From Brucella pseudintermedia (lineage in GTDB: Bacteria > Pseudomonadota > Alphaproteobacteria > Rhizobiales > Rhizobiaceae): 64,000 nt of DNA. Position 1 is the stretch's first letter, and every line of letters begins with the position of its first letter. A program made the translations under genes and the position numbers. Below the pieces are notes generated by a model that worked only from the letters and a program-made list of their open reading frames with translations, was not told the origin of the DNA and did not search any database. The stretch lies in assembly GCF_042697365.1 (NCBI RefSeq), contig NZ_CP137604.1; one strand, written 5' to 3'. Shown piece after piece: positions 25,377 to 34,449 of this stretch.

Positions 25377-25834
25377 TGACTATTCGTTCCTGTAACAGTG
25401 GGGTTTTCTGTCGGCGTTTCATCGGTGAGCTGAACCATCCAGCTCGATTGTTCCCCGGTGTCGTATTCCTGGAAGCCGTTGCGCTGGAAACCGCGCGCGA
25501 AGCAATCCTGGACGCCAGTAATACGGAATTCCTTTTCGGCCACGCACATGTTGACCTTGCCCTCCCAGCGCCCGCCGCCCTGGGCGTCTTCGGCGTAGAG
25601 GTAGTAATAACGGGACGAAAGCGGACCTTCGAGCAGCGTTTTGCAGGCAGCGCCTTCAATATGCCACCAGCCTTCCGTCACCCAGCCGGTCTTGGCCCGG
25701 TAGCCGATGGCAACGCCGACCAGGTTCTGGGTTGCATTGCATACGCGGAAATCCGCCCTGGCCTCTATGGATGTCATGCCCAGCGCAGTTATCAGCACCC
25801 CGGCAAACAAAACTAGAGATCGTGGAAGTCGCAT
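25373..25834 (-). CDS. DUF1036 periplasmic protein
   Basis: The 153-residue protein has a signal peptide (SLVLFAGVLITALGMTSIEARA, cleavage near residue 27). The DUF1036 domain follows, rich in aromatic residues and cysteines: DFRVCNATQNLVGVAIGYR, GWVTEGWWHIEGAAC, KVNMCVAEKEF. Four cysteines remain in the mature part and may form disulfides. Function is unknown. Its stop overlaps the pyk start, an unexpected partner for an exported protein. Confidence 0.85.
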   Translation of the reverse strand: MRLPRSLVLFAGVLITALGMTSIEARADFRVCNATQNLVGVAIGYRAKTGWVTEGWWHIEGAACKTLLEGPLSSRYYYLYAEDAQGGGRWEGKVNMCVAEKEFRITGVQDCFARGFQRNGFQEYDTGEQSSWMVQLTDETPTENPTVTGTNSQ

Positions 25835-26090
25835 ACGCAGAACCCCTTCAGCCCGCTATCGGTTTTATCGAACAATTTGTATTGCACAAGGAAATCCATC
25901 TCGGGGATGTCCCGTTTCGGGTTGCTCTCTTTTCGGCAGTTTCGCCTTTGATGTCAACGCAATCCCATTGATTACAGGTACTCTCGGTCAAAGAATGATC
26001 GTTGCAATCCCGGCTTTCTCATGACAGACCTGAAACAGCTTCCCGCACAACACAGAAATAATTTCACAGCTCAGCCTCGGATTCCGTCCT

Positions 26091-26909
26091 ATGCCGCTTC
26101 AATCCGGTCCAACCGCTTCGACGCCATTCTCGCCGGCACACACTATCGACGGAGATTTCAGCCTCGGCCTGCTCCTGACCGCCGACCATGCACGGCGCGA
26201 TGTTCCAGCCGAATATGGCACGCTTGGTTTGCAGACAAGTGAATTCGACCGTCATATCGCCTATGATATCGGCGTTGAGAATTTGACGCGCAGGCTTGCC
26301 AGCCGTTTGGACGCGCCAGCGGTCCTCGGCGGTTTTTCGCGCCTCCTGATCGATCCCAATCGCGGAGAGGACGATCCGACGCTTATCATGCAACTGTCCG
26401 ACGGCGCGGTTATCTCCGGCAACTATCCCATGTCCGCAGGCGAGCGCGAGGAACGCCTCCAGCGCTTCTATCGCCCCTATCACGATGCAGTGGCACGGGC
26501 GAGCGAACGCGTGGCGGCGGAAAGCGGGGCAGCGCCATTCATCGTTTCGGTCCATTCCTTCACCCCGCGCTGGAAAGACAAGGCCCGCCCCTGGCAGATC
26601 GGCCTGCTCTGGGATAAGGACGACCGCGCCGTAAAGCCTCTGCTGGCGCTGCTGCGTGAAAACCGTGACCTGACGGTTGGCGATAACGAACCCTATGACG
26701 GCGCACTCAAGAACGACGCCATGTACCGCCATGCGACTGCGAAGGGGTTTGCTCATGTCCTGATCGAAGTCCGTCAGGACCTGATTGCCGATGACAGGGG
26801 GGCTGCTGAATGGGCCGACAGGCTTGCCCCCATGATCGCGCAGATCAACACCCTGCCCGGCATTCATGCGGTGCAGCATTTCGGCTCGCGTGCCGATAGG
26901 AGCAGATAA
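26091..26909 (+). CDS. N-formylglutamate amidohydrolase family protein
   Basis: The 272-residue protein shows the family pattern: LLTADHARRDVPAEYGTLGL near residue 29, DRHIAYDIGVENLTRRLA near 55, LIDPNRGEDDPTLI near 88, SVHSFTP near 157 and VLIEVRQDLI near 223. Members hydrolyse N-formylglutamate or related formyl/peptide amides using a metal site formed by His, Glu and Asp residues. No hut genes are nearby, so the physiological substrate is open. The start at 26091 gives normal length. Confidence 0.85.
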   Translation: MPLQSGPTASTPFSPAHTIDGDFSLGLLLTADHARRDVPAEYGTLGLQTSEFDRHIAYDIGVENLTRRLASRLDAPAVLGGFSRLLIDPNRGEDDPTLIMQLSDGAVISGNYPMSAGEREERLQRFYRPYHDAVARASERVAAESGAAPFIVSVHSFTPRWKDKARPWQIGLLWDKDDRAVKPLLALLRENRDLTVGDNEPYDGALKNDAMYRHATAKGFAHVLIEVRQDLIADDRGAAEWADRLAPMIAQINTLPGIHAVQHFGSRADRSR

Positions 26910-27092
26910 CGGACCTGTCAGGAACGGCTTTGCCCGCTATCCACAGGGCTTGACCCGTCAAACCGGGTCGTGCATCGAAAAAGGCTCTTAATTTTGCCTG
27001 CGACTCGCGGGAAAAACGGTCCAGACTTTCAAGAAGCGGTTTCGCGCCATGCGCCTCCGCCTCATCATTGACTTTGAATTGGAGAACTCCTC

Positions 27093-27353
27093 GTGAGCGA
27101 CGACATTACCAGCGAAGCCCAAACGATTGCTGTCGGCCAGTTGCGCGCTTTCATCGAGCGCATCGAGCGCCTGGAAGAAGAAAAAAAGACCATCGGCGAC
27201 GATATCAAGGAAGTTTACGCGGAATTGAAGGGTTCGGGGTTTGACAGCAAGGTCGTGAGGACCATTATTCGTCTGCGTAAAAAAGAAGACCATGAACGTC
27301 AGGAAGAAGAAGCCATGCTGCAGCTCTATATGGACGCGCTTGGCATGAGCTGA
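27093..27353 (+). CDS. DUF2312 family protein
   Basis: An 86-residue acidic protein starting from GTG 27093, with GGAGAA 8 bases upstream. The sequence AVGQLRAFIERIERLEEEKK, then IGDDIKEVYAELKGSGFDSKV and IRLRKKEDHERQEEEAMLQLYMDALG, is the DUF2312 (GapR-like) signature. The Caulobacter relative GapR binds overtwisted DNA ahead of replication forks; the same role is inferred here. It is monocistronic. Confidence 0.85.
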   Translation: MSDDITSEAQTIAVGQLRAFIERIERLEEEKKTIGDDIKEVYAELKGSGFDSKVVRTIIRLRKKEDHERQEEEAMLQLYMDALGMS

Positions 27354-27442
27354 TTTCGGCTCTTCCGGAGCCTTCCCTCTTCCTGAAATCGAAACCCGAC
27401 GGATCGCCTGCGATTCGTGATCAGAGGAATGGGATAGGGTCT

Positions 27443-28390
27443 ATGGAATTCAGGAAGCTCGGACGTACCGAACTCAATGTTTCGCCGCTTTGCTTCGGCG
27501 GCAATGTATTTGGATGGACGGTCGACGAAGCGACATCGTTCTCGCTTCTCGACCGTTTTGTCGATGCGGAATTCAATTTCATCGACACAGCCGATGTCTA
27601 TTCCGCATGGGCACCGGGAAATGTGGGCGGCGAATCCGAAACCATTATCGGCAACTGGCTGAAATCCCGGGGCCTGCGCGACAAGGTCGTTATCGCCACC
27701 AAGGTCGGCGGCGAACTGGGTCCTGACGAAAAGGGCCTCTCCCCGGCCTATATCCGCAAGGCGGTGGACGCTTCCCTCAAACGGCTGCAGACGGATTATA
27801 TCGATCTTTATCAATCGCACTGGGACGATCCGGAAACGCCCTTTGAAGATGTGCTCGGCACCTACAAGGAGCTGATCGACGCTGGCAAGGTGCGGGCCAT
27901 CGGCGCGTCCAATCTCACGCCGGAGCGGCTGGTCGAGGCGCTGAATGTCGCCCATGCGCATGATCTGCCGCGCTATGAAAGCCTGCAACCGCTTTATAAT
28001 CTCTATGATCGCGCGGATTTCGAAAACGGGCTGGAAAAAATCTGCCGTGAGAACGAGCTCGGCGTTATTTCCTATTATTCGCTGGCTGCGGGATTTCTGA
28101 CCGGAAAGTACCGGTCCGCTGGCGATCTCGGGCAAAGCGCACGCGGAAAATCGGTTGAGAAATATCTGACGGATCGCGGTTCACGCATCATCGCGGCGCT
28201 GGATGATGTGGCCCGCAATCTCGATGTCACGCCTGCGCAGGTCGCAATCGCATGGCTCATCGCACAGCCGTCCGTCACAGCGCCCATTGCCAGCGCCACG
28301 CGCTCGGCCCAGCTTGGCGAACTTATCGCCGCAGCCGAATTGAAGCTTAGCGACGATGAAATCGCCTTGCTGAACAAGGCGAGCGGTTAA
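27443..28390 (+). CDS. Aldo/keto reductase
   Basis: The 315-residue AKR begins MEFRKLGRTELNVSPLCFGG. It has the catalytic Asp and Tyr in FIDTADVYSAW near residue 48, Lys in VIATKVGGELG near 79 and His in LYQSHWDDP near 125. The NADPH-binding loop ARNLDVTPAQVAIAWLIAQPSV follows near 255. It is cytoplasmic and NADPH-dependent with unknown substrate. It starts 89 bases after the DUF2312 gene and is followed directly by a palindromic repeat. Confidence 0.9.
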   Translation: MEFRKLGRTELNVSPLCFGGNVFGWTVDEATSFSLLDRFVDAEFNFIDTADVYSAWAPGNVGGESETIIGNWLKSRGLRDKVVIATKVGGELGPDEKGLSPAYIRKAVDASLKRLQTDYIDLYQSHWDDPETPFEDVLGTYKELIDAGKVRAIGASNLTPERLVEALNVAHAHDLPRYESLQPLYNLYDRADFENGLEKICRENELGVISYYSLAAGFLTGKYRSAGDLGQSARGKSVEKYLTDRGSRIIAALDDVARNLDVTPAQVAIAWLIAQPSVTAPIASATRSAQLGELIAAAELKLSDDEIALLNKASG

Positions 28391-28391
28391 G

Positions 28392-28437
28392 GCATGTCTC
28401 CCGAAAGTGGGAACCGGTTTCGGGCAGAAAGACATGC
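28392..28437. repeat. Palindromic repeat, family B, after the aldo/keto reductase
   Basis: GCATGTC and GACATGC form the ends, and CCGAAA/TTTCGG with AACCGGTT lie inside. It begins one base after the stop codon. The same design occurs at 54586-54628 and, degenerate, at 48111-48151. Confidence 0.8.
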
Positions 28438-28469
28438 GTAAAACAAATCCAAAGCATCGAAGGGTAGTC

Positions 28470-30287
28470 TTACCCTTCGATTTCCTCGCGCAGCATTTCC
28501 AGTTCCAGCCATTCTTCTTCCATGGCCGCATTTTCTGCGCGCTTTTTCTCAAGCAGATCGGCGGTCTTGGCGAAAAGCGCAGGGTCCTTGGCATAAAGCT
28601 GCGGGTCGGCAAGCTTGCCTTCCAGCACCGCGATTTCCTTGGCCAGCGCATCCATCTTTCCGGGCAGCGTCTCAAGCGCGAATTTCTGCTTGTAAGAGAG
28701 CTTGCGCTTTTCCTCACGTTTGGGCTGGGATGCGCTTTCTTCGCCCTTGCCGTCGGCACTTGAGCCGGATGCCTTGACCGAGCGCCGGTTCAGTGCCTGT
28801 TCCTTGCGCTGCGCCATCATGTCGGCATAACCGCCCGCATATTCCAGCCAGCGCCCGTCACCTTCTGGCGCAATGACCGAAGTAACGGTGCGGTCCAGAA
28901 AATCGCGGTCGTGGCTGACCAGAATGACTGTGCCCGGAAAACCGGCGACCAGCTCCTGCAGCAGATCGAGCGTTTCCATATCGAGATCGTTGGTCGGCTC
29001 GTCGAGGATCAGCAGATTGGCGGGACGCGCCAGAACGCGGGCCAGCATCAGGCGGGCGCGTTCGCCGCCGGAAAGCTCGCGGATGGGCGTGCGCGCCTGC
29101 TCCGGCTGGAACAAAAAGTCCTTCATATAGGATACGACATGCCGCTGCTCGCCATTGACGACAAGGCTTTCGCCGCGCCCGTCCGTCAGATAATGCGCCA
29201 GCGTCTCGTCCAGATTGAGGCTTTCGCGCTTCTGGTCGAGTTCGGCCATTTCGAGATTGACGCCAAGCCGCAACGTGCCTGAATCCGGCGCAAGCTTGCC
29301 GGTCAGAAGCGACAAAAGCGTCGTCTTTCCCGCACCGTTAGGCCCGACAAGACCGATACGATCGCCGCGCTGCACGCGGATCGAAAAATCCTTGACCAGT
29401 ACGCGCTCGCCATAGGCCTTGTTCAGCCCCTTGGCTTCAATCACCAGCTTGCCGGATTCCTTGGCATCGCTTGCCGCCAGAACCGCGGTCCCTTGCGCCT
29501 TGCGATGATTGCGGAAATCGGCACGCATGGAGTGCAGTTCACCGAGGCGGCGCATATTGCGCTTGCGGCGCGCCGTGACGCCGTAACGCAGCCAGTGCTC
29601 CTCGCGCGCAATCTGCCGACCGAGCTTGTGGTGGTCACGCTCTTCTTCTTCCAGCACCTTGTCGCGCCATTCCTCGAAATGGCCAAAGCCCTGCTCCAGA
29701 CGGCGCGTGATACCGCGATCCAGCCAGACCGTGGCCCGGCTGACATTTTCCAGAAAGCGCCGGTCATGCGAGATCAGCACGATGGCCGAGCGTATCTGAC
29801 GCAGCTCGCCTTCCAGCCATTCGATGGTAGTGAGGTCCAGATGGTTGGTCGGCTCGTCGAGCAAAAGCACATCGGGCTGCGGCGCGATCACACGCGCAAG
29901 GGCAGCGCGCCGCGCCTCGCCGCCGGACAGATGATCCGGCTTCTCTTCGCCGGTCAGCCCCAGATGCTCGAGAAGATAGGTGACGCGATGCGGGTCGTCG
30001 GTCGGACCCAGCCCTGCTTCCACATAGGCGCGCACATTGGCAAAGCCGTCCATATCCGGTACCTGCGGCAGATAACGCACGGTTGCACCGGGATGCTTGA
30101 AAACCTCGCCCGATGTCGCCTCCACCATGCCCGCGGCAATCTTCAGCAGGGTCGATTTACCCGAACCGTTGCGACCGACCAGCGCTATGCGGTCGCCCTC
30201 GCTCACCGAAAGGCTCGCATCCTCCAGAAGCGGCGTGCCACCGAAGGTTAGCTTGATCTGGTCGAGGCGAAGGAGTGGTGGTGCCAT
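28470..30287 (-). CDS. ABC-F family ATPase (Uup-like)
   Basis: The 605-residue protein has two ABC domains in one chain and no membrane segments. Domain 1 has Walker A GRNGSGKST near residue 37, signature LSGGEARR and LLLDEPTNHLD. Domain 2 has Walker A GPNGAGKTT near 320, LSGGERARLML and LILDEPTNDLD. A C-terminal charged coiled coil (after about 535) is typical of Uup, which binds DNA or ribosomes. It is probably involved in translation or genome stability. It is single, with no transporter partner. Confidence 0.88.
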   Translation of the reverse strand: MAPPLLRLDQIKLTFGGTPLLEDASLSVSEGDRIALVGRNGSGKSTLLKIAAGMVEATSGEVFKHPGATVRYLPQVPDMDGFANVRAYVEAGLGPTDDPHRVTYLLEHLGLTGEEKPDHLSGGEARRAALARVIAPQPDVLLLDEPTNHLDLTTIEWLEGELRQIRSAIVLISHDRRFLENVSRATVWLDRGITRRLEQGFGHFEEWRDKVLEEEERDHHKLGRQIAREEHWLRYGVTARRKRNMRRLGELHSMRADFRNHRKAQGTAVLAASDAKESGKLVIEAKGLNKAYGERVLVKDFSIRVQRGDRIGLVGPNGAGKTTLLSLLTGKLAPDSGTLRLGVNLEMAELDQKRESLNLDETLAHYLTDGRGESLVVNGEQRHVVSYMKDFLFQPEQARTPIRELSGGERARLMLARVLARPANLLILDEPTNDLDMETLDLLQELVAGFPGTVILVSHDRDFLDRTVTSVIAPEGDGRWLEYAGGYADMMAQRKEQALNRRSVKASGSSADGKGEESASQPKREEKRKLSYKQKFALETLPGKMDALAKEIAVLEGKLADPQLYAKDPALFAKTADLLEKKRAENAAMEEEWLELEMLREEIEG

Positions 30288-30386
30288 GGTTCTCTTCGAT
30301 AAACAGGATTGAAAATTCCGCCCTGCTTGTCCGCGACAAAAGCCGTTCTGTCAAATGGAACGGCAAGAAAAGAACCGTGAAAACAA

Positions 30387-30410
30387 ACAGGCCGGGTTTC
30401 CCCGGCCTGT
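30387..30410 (-). terminator. Terminator of the glycine-zipper gene
   Basis: ACAGGCCGGG and CCCGGCCTGT pair around TTTC. Read on the minus strand it is followed by TTTGTTTT. Confidence 0.8.
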
Positions 30411-30447
30411 CGGCAAACTGATTATTCGGCTATTGCAGGCCCGGCTA

Positions 30448-30732
30448 TTACTGGCAAGGCGCTTCGTATACGCGGCCATATGGATCGCGGTAACGGCAAT
30501 ACTGCACACCGTTGCGGGTCTGGGCTGCACCGAGCAGCGTACCGGCAACCGCACCGATCGCAGCACCCGTGAGTGCACCGCGGCCATTGCCGCCGATTGC
30601 GCCACCGGCGAGAGCGCCCAGAGCCGCGCCGCCAACACCGTAACCGGCCGTGCGCTGTTCATTCGTCGTGCATGCAGCCGTTGAGAACGCGAGCACGCCA
30701 GCAACAGCAATCATCGTAAGACGTGACTTCAT
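30448..30732 (-). CDS. Glycine-zipper lipoprotein (17-kDa surface antigen-like)
   Basis: From ATG 30732 the 94-residue precursor has a lipoprotein signal (LTMIAVAGVLAFSTAAC, with the modified Cys near residue 21). A glycine-rich membrane-associated segment with GxxxG repeats follows (GVGGAALGALAGGAIGG). The end, YCRYRDPYGRVYEAPC, is typical of the family. It is likely an outer-membrane lipoprotein. A longer frame begins at 30834, but the ATG at 30732 has a GGAGATGTTTC ribosome site and makes a sensible signal peptide. Confidence 0.82.
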   Translation of the reverse strand: MKSRLTMIAVAGVLAFSTAACTTNEQRTAGYGVGGAALGALAGGAIGGNGRGALTGAAIGAVAGTLLGAAQTRNGVQYCRYRDPYGRVYEAPCQ

Positions 30733-30875
30733 TGAAACATCTCCTACAAGAGTTGAACTAATCACCGACTTTGCGTCCCCAACTTCGGCGTAAAGCAGAT
30801 GACACCCGCTTGACCCATTTACAATACGTTTCACTTGTCAGCGTCAAGCTCTTTCGATTGGTAAGGTTAGCGGCC

Positions 30876-31523
30876 TTAATGCGGTCGATCCTCCATCGCC
30901 AGATTGGCGACGAGTATCGCTAGTCCAGAATGCACGGTAACGCGAAGTGTTCCACGAACCACGTTGGAAACCGTCCATGACGAGCCAAATGGCAGTGTCA
31001 CATTATCTAACGGCCACTCCGCATTCGTGATCGACAGTCCTTCGATAGTGCTGAAATTAATCACACTGAAAGGCGTCCCATCCGGGAAATCATAAACAAA
31101 ATCGCCGGGCGGCAAGGGCCAGGCTTCTTCGTAACCGCTCGACAGAAGCACGTTCCGCCCTTTGGCGGCCTGCGCCGTCGCCATGGTCAGATGCAAAAGC
31201 GTGTGGTCGGTGCGCTGCCCGCCGAAGGCGCCGCACAGGATGACCCGCTCCGCCCCTCGCGCATAGGCTTCCTCGAAAGCGAGCTCTCCGTCAGTCATAT
31301 CCTTGGCGGAGGGGAACGTCTTTTGCGGGATGTGACCATATCGAGCGCGAAACTCTGAGGAGGTCGAATCGAAATCGCCAAGCCACAGCTCCGGTTCGAC
31401 ACCAAGAGCGGCAGCATGCCTGATCCCGCTATCGGCAGCCAGGACCCGCGCGCCCGCGATCTGGCGCTTGAGGCGATCGGTCACGGTGAGATCGCCGCCA
31501 AGAAGAATGACGAATGTGCTCAT
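30876..31523 (-). CDS. thiN: Thiamine diphosphokinase
   Basis: From ATG 31523, 215 residues read as thiamine pyrophosphokinase: FVILLGGDLTVTDRLKRQIAG, VLAADSGIRHA near 35, the catalytic motif WLGDFDSTS near 55, DMTDGELAFEEA near 84 and GAFGGQRTDHTL near 106. It transfers pyrophosphate from ATP to thiamine, giving TPP directly. It is divergent from thiBPQ, so salvage and activation are placed together; the riboswitch reads only towards thiB. The frame is open to 31853, but that part is antisense to the riboswitch. Confidence 0.88.
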   Translation of the reverse strand: MSTFVILLGGDLTVTDRLKRQIAGARVLAADSGIRHAAALGVEPELWLGDFDSTSSEFRARYGHIPQKTFPSAKDMTDGELAFEEAYARGAERVILCGAFGGQRTDHTLLHLTMATAQAAKGRNVLLSSGYEEAWPLPPGDFVYDFPDGTPFSVINFSTIEGLSITNAEWPLDNVTLPFGSSWTVSNVVRGTLRVTVHSGLAILVANLAMEDRPH

Positions 31524-31622
31524 AAGCCGCTCATAACACGGGCAAATCCGCGCCGGAAGCCTGCATTCGCGCCATTGCCAACTCTTGCCCTTGCCGTTGC
31601 GAAAGATTATTGTCGCAACCGC

Positions 31623-31769
31623 TCTAACGGGGTGCCGTCTGCTTTCGCGGATGGCTGAGAGGCCCAAAGCATTTCCAGCAAAAGTGTAAAGCGATTTTGC
31701 GTTCGGAAATTCCTGAAAAACGGCCAACCCGCTGAACCTGATCCGGTTTGCACCGGCGGAGGGATTAGA
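31623..31769 (+). promoter_or_regulatory. TPP riboswitch (THI box) with enlarged P3 arm
   Basis: The conserved THI elements are all present. P1 TCTAA (31623-31627) pairs with TTAGA (31765-31769). P2 GCCGTCTGC pairs with GCGGATGGC. The bulge GCTGAGA and the P4/P5 side CTGAACCTGATC with CACCGGCGGAGGGA follow. The P3 arm (GGCC 31661-31664 with GGCC 31722-31725) holds a 57-base insert that is a dispersed repeat. TPP binding should repress thiBPQ, whose start is 53 bases downstream. Confidence 0.93.
31666..31720 (+). repeat. Family A palindromic repeat inside the TPP riboswitch P3 arm
   Basis: The insert starts AAAGCATTTCCAGCAAAAGT and continues to GATTTTGCGTTCGGAAATTC, closely matching the copies after pyk and livK. 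GCAAAA pairs with TTTTGC and TTTCC with GGAAA, so it folds into a helix continuing P3. Confidence 0.8.
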
Positions 31770-31822
31770 CGCTCCATAAACGGCGCTCGATCCTCTTGTA
31801 ACAACAGAAAGGAAGTGCCGTG

Positions 31823-32827
31823 ATGCGGCTTTTATCTTTGCTGGCCTTTTCATTTTCCGCAGCCGTTGCTTTCACGGCTTCTGCACAGGCGAAAGACAAG
31901 CTCACCGTCTATACCTATGACAGTTTCGTTTCCGAATGGGGTCCGGGGCCGAAGGTCAAGGAAAACTTCGAAAAGGAATGCGACTGCGAAGTCGACTGGA
32001 TTGCGTCCGCCGACGGCGTTGCCCTGCTCAACCGCCTCAAGCTCGAGGGCAGCAATACCAAAGCCGATATCGTCCTTGGTCTTGACACCAATCTGACGAC
32101 CGAAGCGCGCGCCACCGGCTTTTTTGCTCCAAGCGGCATCGACCAGAGCAATGTGAACGTTCCGGGGGGCTTCAAGGACGATATCTTCGTGCCTTACGAC
32201 TATGGCTACTTCGCCGTGGTCTATGATTCGGAAAAACTGCCCAACCCGCCCAAAAGCCTGAAGGAACTGGTGGAAGGCGACCCTTCCCAGAAGATCGTGC
32301 TGCAGGACCCGCGCACGTCAACGCCGGGGCTCGGCATGCTGCTCTGGATGAAATCGGTCTATGGCGATGAAGCGGAAGCCGCATGGCAGAAGCTGCAAAA
32401 GCGCATCCTTACCGTCACACCCGGCTGGTCGGAAGCCTATGGTCTTTTCACCAAGGGCGAGGCACCGATGGTGCTGTCCTACACGACCTCTCCCGCCTAT
32501 CACATGATCGCGGAAAAGACGGAGCGCTATAAGGCTCTGGCCTATCCGGAAGGCAATTATCTCCAGATCGAGCTGGCGGCACAGACCACCACCGGCGCCA
32601 AAAATCCTCTGGCGCAAAAGTTTCTGGCTTTCATGACTGGTCCCGGCTTTCAGGATGCCATACCCGAAACCAACTGGATGTACCCGGCAGGTAAGACGTC
32701 CGGCCCGCTGCCAGCCGCTTTCGACGCGATGCCCAAACCCGAAAAGACGCTTCTCTTCCCCTCCGACGAAGTGGCGAAGAATCGTAAGACATGGGTCGAT
32801 GAATGGCTGGCCGCTACCAGCAAATGA
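31823..32827 (+). CDS. thiB: Thiamine ABC transporter, periplasmic binding protein
   Basis: The 334-residue precursor has a signal peptide (LLSLLAFSFSAAVAFTASAQA, cleavage near residue 22), then the ThiB pattern KLTVYTYDSFVSEWGPGPKVK. The rest is typical of this binding-protein family (IVLGLDTNLTTEA, VPYDYGYFAVVYD, MYPAG). It captures thiamine, TMP or TPP in the periplasm. ATG 31823 is preceded by AGGAAG; a GTG lies one codon upstream. It is the first gene of thiBPQ, directly behind the TPP riboswitch. Confidence 0.94.
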   Translation: MRLLSLLAFSFSAAVAFTASAQAKDKLTVYTYDSFVSEWGPGPKVKENFEKECDCEVDWIASADGVALLNRLKLEGSNTKADIVLGLDTNLTTEARATGFFAPSGIDQSNVNVPGGFKDDIFVPYDYGYFAVVYDSEKLPNPPKSLKELVEGDPSQKIVLQDPRTSTPGLGMLLWMKSVYGDEAEAAWQKLQKRILTVTPGWSEAYGLFTKGEAPMVLSYTTSPAYHMIAEKTERYKALAYPEGNYLQIELAAQTTTGAKNPLAQKFLAFMTGPGFQDAIPETNWMYPAGKTSGPLPAAFDAMPKPEKTLLFPSDEVAKNRKTWVDEWLAATSK

Positions 32828-34449
32828 CGGCTTTTCCGGCACAGCATCGCTCGAAAGGCATATCCACCGCCAGACCCGCCGCGGGCATGATGGCGCTTGT
32901 CTTTCTGGTGGTGCTCGCTGGCGGTGCGCTTGCCGCGCTCGCATTTGAAGCAGGCAGCGGCGGTTTCGATGCCGCTGCCAATTTCGACGCCTATCTGTGG
33001 CGCGTTGCACGCTTCACGATCCTGCAGGCAATCGCTTCGAGCCTGCTTTCCGTGCTGTTTGCAGTTCCGGTCGCCCGCGCGCTCTATGCCGAGGCCGATT
33101 TTCCGGGGCGCGGGCTGATCCTGCGCCTGTTTGCCCTGCCGCTTGCTCTGCCAGCCCTCGTTGCGGTGCTGGGCGTTACCAGTATCTATGGCCGCAACGG
33201 CCTCATTGCCTATCTGTCAGAAGCCGCGGGCCATCCGTTCCAGCCGGATATCTATGGCATTACGGGCATATTGATCGCCCATGTCTTTTTCAACATGCCG
33301 CTGGCGGTCCGTCTCATTCTGGCCGGTTACGAGTCGATACCGACCGATTACTGGAAGCTTGCAGCCCAGCTCGGCATGGGCAACGGGGCGCGGTTCCGCC
33401 TCATCGAATGGCCCGTGATCCGCCGCAATCTGCCAGGGATGATCAGCCTCATCTTCATGCTCTGCGTGACGAGTTTCACGACCGTGCTGACGCTTGGCGG
33501 CGGGCCGCGTGCTACCACGCTGGAAGTCGCAATTTATCAAAGCCTGCATTTCGATTTCGATCCGGGCCGCGCCGTCGCCCTCACCTTTACGCAGCTTGCC
33601 TTGACATTACTCGTCCTTCTGACCCTTCGTCTCACCGGAAGCCCCTCCGAAGAGGGCGCTACCCATTCCGCAACGCTGCGCCGCTATCGCAAAATAGCTC
33701 CGGCAGAACGCAGCATAAACATCATCCTCATCGGGATAGGCTTTCTCTATGTCGCACTGCCGATTGCAGGCGTCGTCATCTCCGGTCTCGCCGCCGATCT
33801 CGTGCGGCTACTGACCGAAAGAACAGTTTGGCGCGCCATCGGCACCAGCCTCGCACTCGGTTTCTCCGCGGCCCTGCTCGCAGTCATTCTGTCGCTTGCG
33901 CTCATATCTGCGCGTGAAGCAGTGAAAAGGCACAAACTGGCCAACATCTTTGATACGGGCGCCAGCCTGATCCTCGTCATGCCGCCCATCGTGATCGGCG
34001 CTGGCTGGTTCATCCTGCTTCGCCATTTCACCGATCCGTTTGCCATGGCGCCTTTCATGGTCGTCACTGTCAATGCGGCCATGGCCATGCCCTTCGCCGT
34101 GCGTCTTCTGCGACCTGCATGGGACACCGCGGCCAGTCGCCACAACCGGCTGTGCGCACAGTTGGGCATTCGCGGCCTTAACCGCCTCCGCCTCATTGAC
34201 TGGCCGTCGATCCGCAAGCCCTCCGGCATGGCCTTTGCCTTTGCCATGGCGCTTTCCCTTGGCGATCTCGGCACGATTGCCCTTTTCGGCAGCGACGCGC
34301 TTTTGACCTTGCCCTATCTCCTCTTGCAGCGCATGGGCAGCTATCGCACATTCGATGCCGCCGGACTGGCGCTCATTCTCGGGCTGCTATGCCTCGCACT
34401 GATGATGATCGCGGATCGCGCATCCCGAAAGGAAACGCCTTCTCCATGA
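32824..34449 (+). CDS. thiP: Thiamine ABC transporter, permease
   Basis: The 541-residue protein has about 12 membrane helices arranged as two permease halves. Each half carries an EAA-like loop: EYDSIPTDYW-type sequence near residue 165 in the first and a related region near 430 in the second. This double structure is characteristic of ThiP. It forms the inner-membrane channel for thiamine. Its ATG overlaps the thiB stop by four bases; an in-frame ATG at 32803 is possible but inside thiB. Confidence 0.93.
   Translation: MTAFPAQHRSKGISTARPAAGMMALVFLVVLAGGALAALAFEAGSGGFDAAANFDAYLWRVARFTILQAIASSLLSVLFAVPVARALYAEADFPGRGLILRLFALPLALPALVAVLGVTSIYGRNGLIAYLSEAAGHPFQPDIYGITGILIAHVFFNMPLAVRLILAGYESIPTDYWKLAAQLGMGNGARFRLIEWPVIRRNLPGMISLIFMLCVTSFTTVLTLGGGPRATTLEVAIYQSLHFDFDPGRAVALTFTQLALTLLVLLTLRLTGSPSEEGATHSATLRRYRKIAPAERSINIILIGIGFLYVALPIAGVVISGLAADLVRLLTERTVWRAIGTSLALGFSAALLAVILSLALISAREAVKRHKLANIFDTGASLILVMPPIVIGAGWFILLRHFTDPFAMAPFMVVTVNAAMAMPFAVRLLRPAWDTAASRHNRLCAQLGIRGLNRLRLIDWPSIRKPSGMAFAFAMALSLGDLGTIALFGSDALLTLPYLLLQRMGSYRTFDAAGLALILGLLCLALMMIADRASRKETPSP

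Noticed and set aside
32803..32823. Upstream ATG start for thiP
   Set aside because: It lies inside thiB; the ATGA overlap at 32824 is the usual coupled arrangement in this operon.
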